Source: Gammaproteobacteria bacterium
GTDB lineage: Bacteria > Pseudomonadota > Gammaproteobacteria > Steroidobacterales > Steroidobacteraceae
Direction: 5' to 3'
DNA: 12,258 nucleotides
Assembly (NCBI GenBank): GCA_030040235.1
Contig: JASHUC010000414.1
Span: forward strand, 1 to 12,258
In this document: positions 7,254 to 12,258 of the stretch, piece after piece
Layout of the letters: each line of letters begins with the position of its first letter
Position numbering within the stretch: the stretch's first letter is position 1
Translations under genes and position numbers: made by a program
Notes under the pieces: model-generated
Database searches by the model: none
Told to the model about the DNA's origin: nothing
Seen by the model: only the letters and a program-made list of their open reading frames with translations

Positions 7254-8180
7254 ATGTCGCGTGCCGCCACGCTCGAGTGTCCCTGGCCGTCGTTCAAGTT
7301 CGGGCGCTCGGTCCTGCATCACTGCGATTGCCTCGAGTGGTTGCGCAGCCGCGCCCCCGCGACGATTCACGCGGTGGTGACCGATCCGCCGTACGGGCTC
7401 GGCGAGTACTCGCCCCGGGAGCAGCGCAAGCTCCGCGCCGGGCGCGGCGGGGTGTGGCGCATTCCCCCCTCGTTCGATGGCATCACGCGTGCTCCGCTTC
7501 CGCGCTTCACCGTGCTCACGCCGGATGACCTCGCCGCGCTCGATCGGTTCTTTTTCGAATGGGCGCGCGCGCTCTGCCCGGTGCTCGTGCCGGGGGCCAA
7601 TGTGATCGTCGCGAGCCATCCGCTCGTCTCGTTCATCGTCGGGGGCGCGCTGGCGCGCGCCGGCCTCGAGCGGCGCGGCGAGATCATCCGGCTCGTCTGC
7701 ACGCTGCGCGGGGGGGATCGGCCCAAGGCAGCGCACGAGGCGTTCACCGAGGTGAGCGTGATGCCGCGCTCGATGTTCGAGCCGTGGCTCGCGTACCGCA
7801 AGCCGCTCGAGGGGCGCGTGCAGGACAACCTGCGCCGCTGGAAGACGGGCGGATTCCGCCGGCCATCCGCGGAGAAGCCCTTCCCCGATGTCATCCGCTC
7901 GGCGCCCGCGCGGCGCGCCGAGCGCGACCTCGCTCCGCACCCGAGCCTCAAGCCGCAGAGCTTTCTGCGGGCGCTCGTGCGGGCGACGCTGCCTCTCGGG
8001 GAGGGTATCGTCCTCGATCCGTTCGCAGGATCGGGCTCGACGCTTGCCGCGGCCGAGTCGCTTGGCTATCCCTGCATCGGGGTGGAGCGCGATCGGCGCT
8101 ACTTCCTCCTGGGGCGCGCGGCGATTCCGAAGCTCTGCGCCTTCCGGTGCCGCAGTCCCCTGCAACGAGGGGCGGAGTGA
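7254..8180 (+). CDS. Site-specific DNA methyltransferase (beta-class, probable adenine-N6), solitary
   Basis: This is a SAM-dependent DNA amino-methyltransferase of 308 aa. The catalytic motif IV, TDPPYGLGEY, is near the N-terminus (43-52). The SAM-binding motif I, LDPFAGSGST, comes late (254-263), preceded by HPSLKP (229-234) and followed by GVERD (276-280). The order IV, target recognition, I is that of the beta class. DPPY with a preceding Thr is more usual for N6-adenine than N4-cytosine enzymes. The central part (about 60-220) would hold target recognition, and I cannot predict the recognised sequence. The ATG at 7254 follows an AGGA (7239-7242), 13 nt after murU, so it is probably transcribed with amgK-murU. 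No restriction endonuclease lies on either side. The last codons and the stop lie in the hairpin and repeat region before lipA. Confidence 0.88.
   Translation: MSRAATLECPWPSFKFGRSVLHHCDCLEWLRSRAPATIHAVVTDPPYGLGEYSPREQRKLRAGRGGVWRIPPSFDGITRAPLPRFTVLTPDDLAALDRFFFEWARALCPVLVPGANVIVASHPLVSFIVGGALARAGLERRGEIIRLVCTLRGGDRPKAAHEAFTEVSVMPRSMFEPWLAYRKPLEGRVQDNLRRWKTGGFRRPSAEKPFPDVIRSAPARRAERDLAPHPSLKPQSFLRALVRATLPLGEGIVLDPFAGSGSTLAAAESLGYPCIGVERDRRYFLLGRAAIPKLCAFRCRSPLQRGAE
8157..8172 (+). other. Small perfect hairpin at the 3' end of the methyltransferase gene
   Basis: CCCCT and AGGGG are perfect inverted 5-bp arms around a GCAACG loop. The element lies in the last codons of the methyltransferase and leads straight into the direct repeats. 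No T-run follows, so it is not a classical intrinsic terminator. It could still slow transcription or protect the 3' end of the upstream message. Confidence 0.4.
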
Positions 8181-8230
8181 GCCCTCGCCGGGCGGAGTGA
8201 AGCCCTCGCGGGGCGGGGTAGCCCTCGCGG
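8170..8230 (+). repeat. Threefold 20-21 bp direct repeat with hairpin potential upstream of lipA
   Basis: Three consecutive units at 8170-8189, 8190-8210 and 8211-8230 share the pattern GGGCGGAGTGA, then GCCCTCGC. Unit 2 has one extra A, and unit 3 has GGGCGGGGTA in the first half. Within each unit GGGC and GCCC are inverted arms that could form a short stem, and GCCC at a unit end can also pair with GGGC of the next. The first unit contains the methyltransferase TGA (8178-8180). The last ends directly against a TACAAT box in front of lipA. It fills nearly the whole 62-nt intergenic space. There are no spacers, so it is not a CRISPR array. Confidence 0.85.
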
Positions 8231-8236
8231 TACAAT
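8231..8236 (+). promoter_or_regulatory. -10-like box TACAAT immediately upstream of lipA
   Basis: TACAAT (one mismatch from TATAAT) ends 6 nt before the lipA ATG. No -35 match is visible, because the -35 region falls in the GC-rich repeat. Typical spacing would place the start of transcription at about 8243, the A of the lipA ATG, giving a leaderless transcript. The alternative is that lipA is only read through from the genes upstream. Confidence 0.4.
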
Positions 8237-8242
8237 GTCGCA

Positions 8243-9271
8243 ATGGCGCATCCGGTCCGCAGCGGCGAGAAGTATGTGACCCCCCAGGGGTTCACGGCCA
8301 TTCGCGACGGCATCAAGGCGCGCACCGGCGCGGATGTCGCCGCACATGCGGGGCAGGACGGGCACGGGCCTGTCCGCTCCCGCAAGCCGCCCTGGCTCAG
8401 GGTCAAGGCACCGACGGGGGCCGGATTCAGCGCCGTCCGGACCCTCGTGCACGAGCACCGCCTGGCGACGGTGTGCGAGGAGGCCAAGTGCCCCAATATC
8501 GGTGAGTGCTGGAATGCCGGCACGGCGACGCTCATGCTGATGGGCGCCGTGTGCACCCGCGCCTGCCGCTTCTGTGCGGTCGATACCGGAAACCCCCGCG
8601 GCTGGCTCGATCCCGACGAGCCGCTCAATGCGGCGCGTACGGCCGTGCTGATGGGGCTCGAGTACGTGGTCCTGACCTCGGTCGATCGCGACGACCTGCC
8701 GGACGGCGGAGCGGGGCACTACGCGGCGTGCGTGCGCGCGATCAAGGCGGTGAGACCCGCCACCGCGGTCGAGGCGCTGACTCCCGATTTTCGCGGCGTG
8801 CTCGCCGATGTCGAAGTCGTCGTGAGCTCCGGCATCGAGGTATTTGCGCAGAACCTCGAGACGGTGCGCCGTCTCACGCATCCGGTGCGTGACCCGCGCG
8901 CGGGCTACGATCAGACGCTGCGGGTGCTCGAGCACGCCAAGCGCGTCAGTACCCGCGTGCTCACCAAGACGAGTCTCATGCTCGGCCTCGGGGAGCGCGA
9001 GTCGGAGATCGCCGCGACGATGGACGACCTGCGCGGCATCGGCGTGGACATTCTCACCCTCGGCCAATACCTGCAGCCCACCCGCAACCACCTGCCCGTC
9101 GAGCGCTTCGTCCCGCCCGATGAGTTCGACCGCTACCGCCGGTGGGCGCTCGAGCGGGGCTTTCTGGAATGCGTCGCCGGTCCCCTCGTGCGCTCGAGCT
9201 ATCGTGCGGAGCGAGCGCTCCATCGCAACAATGCTGGGCTCGACAATCACGCTCTCCTCGCGGCGCGCTGA
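8243..9271 (+). CDS. lipA: Lipoyl synthase LipA (radical SAM)
   Basis: LipA inserts two sulfur atoms into the protein-bound octanoyl group to make the lipoyl cofactor of pyruvate and 2-oxoglutarate dehydrogenases and the glycine cleavage system. The product is 342 aa. The auxiliary 4Fe-4S cluster ligands C78-x4-C83-x5-C89 ([12 protein letters not shown]), consumed as sulfur source, are intact. So are the radical SAM cysteines C104, C108 and C111 (CTRACRFC) and the C-terminal RSSY (317-320), whose serine also ligates the auxiliary cluster. [20 protein letters not shown] (214-233) and CRFCAV resemble mitochondrial LIAS and Bacillus LipA rather than the E. coli protein. No Shine-Dalgarno precedes the ATG at 8243, and the first 45 or so residues are poorly conserved, so a later start cannot be excluded. 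lipB overlaps the last 41 nt. Confidence 0.95.
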   Translation: MAHPVRSGEKYVTPQGFTAIRDGIKARTGADVAAHAGQDGHGPVRSRKPPWLRVKAPTGAGFSAVRTLVHEHRLATVCEEAKCPNIGECWNAGTATLMLMGAVCTRACRFCAVDTGNPRGWLDPDEPLNAARTAVLMGLEYVVLTSVDRDDLPDGGAGHYAACVRAIKAVRPATAVEALTPDFRGVLADVEVVVSSGIEVFAQNLETVRRLTHPVRDPRAGYDQTLRVLEHAKRVSTRVLTKTSLMLGLGERESEIAATMDDLRGIGVDILTLGQYLQPTRNHLPVERFVPPDEFDRYRRWALERGFLECVAGPLVRSSYRAERALHRNNAGLDNHALLAAR

Positions 9272-9887
9272 GCCGCAGCGGCGCATCCGCCGGCGGCTCG
9301 GGCTCGTGCCCTACGAGCCGACCTGGCGCGCGATGCAGCGCTTCACGGACGCGCGGGACGCGGCAACGGCCGACGAGATCTGGTTCCTCGAGCACCCGCC
9401 CGTCTTCACGCTCGGAATGAGCGGCAGGCGCGAGCACGTACTCGCGCCGGGCGACATTCCGGTCATCCAGACCGATCGCGGGGGCCAGGTGACCTACCAC
9501 GGACCGGGGCAGCTCGTCGTCTATCCGCTCATCGACCTGCGACGCAGCGCTCTCGGTGTGCGCGACCTCGTCTGTGCGCTCGAGCGTGCGGTGATCGGTT
9601 ACACCGAGGAGCTCGGGATCGAGGCACGCGCGCGACGCGATGCACCGGGTGTCTACGTCCACGGGCGCAAGCTCGCGAGCGTCGGACTGCGCATCCGCCG
9701 CGGTGCGAGCTATCACGGTATCGCGATCAACGTGCGGATGGATCTCGAGCCGTTCGGCCGCATCAACCCGTGCGGGTACGCCGGGCTGCAGATGACGCAA
9801 CTCGCAGAGCTCGCGCCGGGTGTCACGCTCGATGCGGTGATGAGCGGCCTCGAGCCGTGGCTGCTCGCGGAACTCGAGCGCGCATGA
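9231..9887 (+). CDS. lipB: Octanoyl-[ACP]:protein N-octanoyltransferase LipB
   Basis: LipB moves octanoate from acyl carrier protein to the lipoyl-domain lysine of 2-oxoacid dehydrogenases, making the substrate on which LipA acts. The product is 218 aa, as expected. Characteristic blocks are [10 protein letters not shown] (23-32), [10 protein letters not shown] (53-62), [18 protein letters not shown] (83-100), HGRKLASVG with the active-site lysine K147 (144-152), and INPCGYAG with the acyl-accepting cysteine C181 (178-185). Only the ATG at 9231 is available as a start between the lipA-overlapping region and the family match. Translation therefore begins inside lipA, a 41-nt overlap, one frame off. 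The TGA overlaps the next ATG (ATGA). Re-initiation coupled to lipA is likely. Confidence 0.95.
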   Translation: MLGSTITLSSRRAEPQRRIRRRLGLVPYEPTWRAMQRFTDARDAATADEIWFLEHPPVFTLGMSGRREHVLAPGDIPVIQTDRGGQVTYHGPGQLVVYPLIDLRRSALGVRDLVCALERAVIGYTEELGIEARARRDAPGVYVHGRKLASVGLRIRRGASYHGIAINVRMDLEPFGRINPCGYAGLQMTQLAELAPGVTLDAVMSGLEPWLLAELERA

Positions 9888-10915
9888 AACGGCGGGCTTT
9901 GCTCGCGGGCCTCAACGGACTCGCCGTGCAGGCGGTGGCGGGCGCGCTGTCCGCCCCGCTCGCCGGGACGGCGGCCGCAGCCACGCGCGTGACGCTGCTC
10001 AACGTCTCGTACGACCCCACCCGCGAGCTCTACAACGACTACGATCCCCTCTTCGCCCGCTACTGGCTCGCCAAGAGCGGACAGCGCGTGGTCGTGCGCC
10101 AGTCGCATGGCGGCTCGGGGACCCAGGCGCTCTCGGTGATCAATGGGCTGCCGGCAGACGTGGTCACACTCGCGCTTGCGGGGGACATCGATGCGATCGC
10201 CGTTCGGGGCAAGCTCCTGCCGCTCAACTGGCAGAGCCGGCTGCCCGATAACAGCGCCCCCTACACCTCCACGATCGTCTTTCTCGTGCGCCGCGGCAAT
10301 CCGAAGGGCATCCGCGACTGGTCCGATCTCATCCGGCGCGGCATCCAGGTGATCACGCCCAACCCCAAGACCTCGGGTGGCGCGCGCTGGAATTACCTGG
10401 CTGCCTGGGCGTGGGCGCTGCGGCAACCCGGTGGGAGCGAGGCCCGGGCGCGACAGTTCCTCGCGCAGCTCTACCGGCACGTGCCGATCCTCGATACCGG
10501 CGCGCGCGGCTCGACCACCACGTTCGCGCAGCGCGGTATCGGCGATGTGCTGCTCGCGTGGGAGAACGAAGCGTTTCTGGCAATGCGCGAGATCGGCCCG
10601 GACAAGCTGCAGATCGTCGTGCCTTCGATCAGCATCCTCGCCGAGCCGTGTGTCGCGTGGGTGGACAAAGTCGTCCTCAGACACCGCACGCGCGAGGTCG
10701 CCGAGGCGTACCTGCAGTACCTCTACAGCCCGGATGCGCAGGAAGTCATTGCGCGGCACTATTACCGCCCGCGTGATGCGCAGGTCGCGGCGCGCTACAC
10801 GCAGCAGTTCCCGCGGCTCGCACTCGCGACCGTCGCCGAGTTCGGCGGGTGGCAGAAAGTGCAGAAGGAACACTTCGCCGAGGGGGGCATCTTCGATCAA
10901 CTCACCGGCCAGTGA
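9884..10915 (+). CDS. sbp: Periplasmic sulfate-binding protein (ABC transporter), Sbp-like
   Basis: This is a solute-binding protein of the sulfate/thiosulfate ABC uptake system, 343 aa. The signal peptide [16 protein letters not shown], a hydrophobic core and GTAAAA leads to probable cleavage near residue 33. The twin arginine in RRALL makes Tat export conceivable as well as Sec. Family signatures are [11 protein letters not shown] (40-50), [11 protein letters not shown] (72-82), [17 protein letters not shown] (120-136), [19 protein letters not shown] (160-178), the WENEA stretch (226-230) and YYRPRDA (293-299). The agreement with E. coli Sbp runs nearly end to end. I assign it to Sbp rather than the thiosulfate-preferring CysP, though specificity cannot be told with certainty. 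It is coupled to lipB through ATGA and ends the operon. No permease or ATPase gene (cysT, cysW, cysA) follows. Confidence 0.92.
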   Translation: MKRRALLAGLNGLAVQAVAGALSAPLAGTAAAATRVTLLNVSYDPTRELYNDYDPLFARYWLAKSGQRVVVRQSHGGSGTQALSVINGLPADVVTLALAGDIDAIAVRGKLLPLNWQSRLPDNSAPYTSTIVFLVRRGNPKGIRDWSDLIRRGIQVITPNPKTSGGARWNYLAAWAWALRQPGGSEARARQFLAQLYRHVPILDTGARGSTTTFAQRGIGDVLLAWENEAFLAMREIGPDKLQIVVPSISILAEPCVAWVDKVVLRHRTREVAEAYLQYLYSPDAQEVIARHYYRPRDAQVAARYTQQFPRLALATVAEFGGWQKVQKEHFAEGGIFDQLTGQ

Positions 10916-10933
10916 GCGGGTCAGCTCGCGGCC
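10907..10933. terminator. Possible bidirectional hairpin between convergent sbp and response-regulator genes
   Basis: GGCC-A-GTGAGC (10907-10917) can pair with GCTCGC-GGCC (10924-10933) around a GGGTCA loop. This gives ten base pairs with one bulged A and one G-T wobble. It spans the sbp stop and most of the 23-nt convergent gap. There is no T-run on either side, so it is at best a weak or factor-assisted terminator or an mRNA 3' stabiliser. Confidence 0.4.
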
Positions 10934-10938
10934 TGTCG

Positions 10939-11613
10939 TCAATCTACGATGAGTTTGTAGCCCGCGCCGGCGGCGGTTTGCAGGTAGCGGGGCAGGGCGG
11001 GATCGGCCTCGATCTTCTGCCGTAGCCGGTGCACGAGCTGCTTGAGGAGCTGCCGGTCGCCCGAGTTGCGGTGACCCCAGACGTGCACGAGCAGCCGATC
11101 GGAGCTCACGGTGCGGCCGGCGTTGGTGAGCAGCATCTGCAGCAGCCGCAGCTCGAGCTTGGTGAGGCGCACCGGATCGCCGCCGCCGATGCGGGCCACG
11201 TGCTCCTCGAGGCTGAGCTCGATCTGTCCGGCTTTCAGCGGCGCGGTGGTCTCCATGCCCGCGCGCCGCAGCAGCGCCTTGATTCTCGCGAGCAGGGTCT
11301 TCGGGCTGAAGGGCTTGGTGAGGTAATCGTCCGCGCCGAGGTCGAGCGCCTTGATGAGGTCCTCCTCCTCGCTGCGCACGGTGAGCATCATGATGGGCAC
11401 GCTGGAGCGCGCCCGGATCGCCTCGCAGACCTGAAATCCGCTCGCACCCGGCATGTTGATGTCGAGCACGACGAGGTCCGGGCCCTCCGCATCGAACATG
11501 CGCACGGCGCTCGCGCCATCGGCCGCCTTGACGACGAGAAAGCCGGCCTGCGCGAGCGCAAACCCGATGAGCTCGCGCAGATCGCGGTCGTCGTCGACCA
11601 CCAGAATTTTCAT
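10939..11613 (-). CDS. Two-component response regulator, OmpR/PhoB family
   Basis: This is a DNA-binding transcriptional regulator activated by phosphorylation, 224 aa. The receiver domain (1-118) begins MKILVVDDD with the acidic pocket D7-D9. The phosphoacceptor D51 is in VVLDINMP, T78 in MLTV, and K100 in the conserved LTKPF. A winged-helix output domain (about 125-222) follows, with LTKLELRLLQMLLTNAGRTVSS as first helices, a recognition-helix region QLLKQLVHRLRQKI (188-201) and the closing hairpin GAGYKLIV. The ATG at 11613 overlaps the stop of the upstream histidine kinase (ATGA). The two form one operon with the kinase first, which is less common than regulator first. Nothing in the sequence reveals the signal or targets, so no symbol is given. 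The gene converges on sbp. Confidence 0.93.
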   Translation of the reverse strand: MKILVVDDDRDLRELIGFALAQAGFLVVKAADGASAVRMFDAEGPDLVVLDINMPGASGFQVCEAIRARSSVPIMMLTVRSEEEDLIKALDLGADDYLTKPFSPKTLLARIKALLRRAGMETTAPLKAGQIELSLEEHVARIGGGDPVRLTKLELRLLQMLLTNAGRTVSSDRLLVHVWGHRNSGDRQLLKQLVHRLRQKIEADPALPRYLQTAAGAGYKLIVD

Positions 11614-12258
11614 GCGGTGGATTCCACGGGCAGCGTGATGCTGAAGCGCGTGCGCTCCTCGCCGGTGCGCGCAACGCTGATCGTACCGCCGTGGCGCTCG
11701 ATGATCGATTTGACGATCCACAGGCCGAGTCCGAGCCCCCCGGGCTCGGGCTCCTCCTCGGCGCCGCGGCGGAAAGGCTCGAAGATCGCATGCCCCTCGC
11801 TGGCGAGCACGCCCGGGCCCTGATCCTCGACCCACACGGTGACCGAGCCTGCGCCCTGCTCGGCACCGACTCTGAGCACGCTGCCCTCCGGAGCGAACTT
11901 GTTGGCGTTCGCGAGCAGATTCACGAACACCTGGGTGAGGCGGGTCTTGTCACCGCTCACGAGCGGCAGGTGCGGCGGCAGATTCACCTCGAGTGACTGC
12001 TTGCGGGTCTTGAGGAGTGAGCCGATGAGCGAGCTCGCCTCCTCGATCACCTCGGCGAGCTCGACGCTTTGCCTGCGGATGCCGAGCTGTCCGGACTCGA
12101 TGCGCACGCTCTCGAGCAGATTGTCGATCAGCCGCGTCAGGCGCAGCGTGCCGCGCTCGAGCGAGAGCACGAGCTGCTCGCGCTCGGCGGGCCCCATCTG
12201 CTCGAGGCCATCGTGCAGCAGCTCGATCGAGGCGAGCTGCGCCGCAAGCGGCGTGCGG
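11610..12258 (-). CDS. Sensor histidine kinase, C-terminal part (5' end outside window)
   Basis: The transmitter region of a sensor kinase that would phosphorylate the neighbouring regulator. 215 residues are visible. The window opens at RTPLAAQLASIELL, the tail of the HisKA H-box, so the phospho-accepting histidine (expected in an SHELRTPL-type motif) lies a few codons outside, as do any sensor and membrane segments. The dimerisation helix RLTRLIDNLLESVRIESGQL follows. The HATPase domain is complete: N-box NLLANANKF (visible residues 113-121), G1 box EDQGPGV (144-150), F-box FEPF (159-162) and G2 box GLGLGLWIVK (174-183). It ends FSITLPVESTA. The TGA overlaps the regulator ATG by 4 nt. Confidence 0.93.
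   Translation of the reverse strand, partial: RTPLAAQLASIELLHDGLEQMGPAEREQLVLSLERGTLRLTRLIDNLLESVRIESGQLGIRRQSVELAEVIEEASSLIGSLLKTRKQSLEVNLPPHLPLVSGDKTRLTQVFVNLLANANKFAPEGSVLRVGAEQGAGSVTVWVEDQGPGVLASEGHAIFEPFRRGAEEEPEPGGLGLGLWIVKSIIERHGGTISVARTGEERTRFSITLPVESTA

Noticed and set aside
8170..8230. CRISPR-like array
   Set aside because: The three repeats abut directly with no spacers, and no cas gene is in the window.
8170..8242. Riboswitch controlling lipA
   Set aside because: The gap is only 62 nt and consists of simple repeats. No known aptamer layout is visible, and a leader would need a promoter further upstream.
6867..8243. 458-codon minus-strand open frame opposite murU and the methyltransferase
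   Set aside because: Both plus-strand genes show catalytic motifs, and the antisense product is rich in Arg/Pro/Ala with no recognisable domain.
9231..9271. Frameshift error joining lipA and lipB
   Set aside because: LipA ends at a normal family position after RSSY and LipB has its complete N-terminal block, so this is a natural gene overlap.
10916..10938. Classical rho-independent terminator
   Set aside because: The hairpin is real on paper, but no run of T follows on either strand, so it is reported only as a weak candidate.
9713..11866. 717-codon minus-strand open frame over sbp, the hairpin and the regulator
   Set aside because: It crosses three confirmed genes in the wrong frame and has low-complexity Arg/Ala-rich sequence. 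It is a GC artefact.

Overview
The window is strongly G+C-rich, densely packed chromosomal DNA. It most likely comes from a gammaproteobacterium outside the enteric group. The order lptD-surA-pdxA-rsmA is the classic gammaproteobacterial arrangement. The divergent amgK-murU pair beside lptD is the arrangement known from Pseudomonas and relatives. I see no transposase, integrase, phage gene, tRNA, rRNA or CRISPR array, and no stretch over 300 bases lacks a gene.

Left block (1-5446, minus strand): lptD, surA, pdxA and the first two thirds of rsmA are read leftwards with gaps of 36 nt or less, as one likely operon. SurA is the periplasmic chaperone that LptD needs for folding, so the first two genes form an outer-membrane assembly unit. 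PdxA (vitamin B6 synthesis) and RsmA (16S rRNA dimethylation) follow with 1-nt overlap and 3-nt spacing.

Centre (5447-8180, plus strand): amgK and murU, coupled by an ATGA overlap, encode the two anabolic steps of MurNAc recycling that yield UDP-MurNAc. A solitary beta-class DNA methyltransferase starts 13 nt after murU, with no restriction enzyme visible. The divergent lptD/amgK region contains CATTATAATG, a palindrome that places a consensus -10 box on both strands. 18-bp tandem repeats lie in the 5' coding regions on both sides of it.

Right-centre (8181-10915, plus strand): a threefold imperfect 20-21 bp repeat with hairpin potential runs from the methyltransferase stop codon up to a -10-like box just in front of lipA. 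lipA, lipB and an sbp-type periplasmic sulfate-binding protein follow, with 41-nt and 4-nt overlaps. They link lipoyl cofactor synthesis to a sulfur-uptake component. The LipA sequence looks more like mitochondrial LIAS or Bacillus LipA than the usual E. coli type.

Right end (10939-12258, minus strand): a two-component system converges on sbp. The histidine kinase lies upstream, is cut by the window edge just inside its H-box, and overlaps an OmpR/PhoB-type response regulator by 4 nt. A hairpin spans the 23-nt convergent gap.

Most genes are well-known families. The points most worth a second look are the solitary methyltransferase in the wall-recycling operon, the repeat array and possible leaderless start at lipA, the non-enteric LipA type, and the orphan sulfate-binding protein coupled to lipB.
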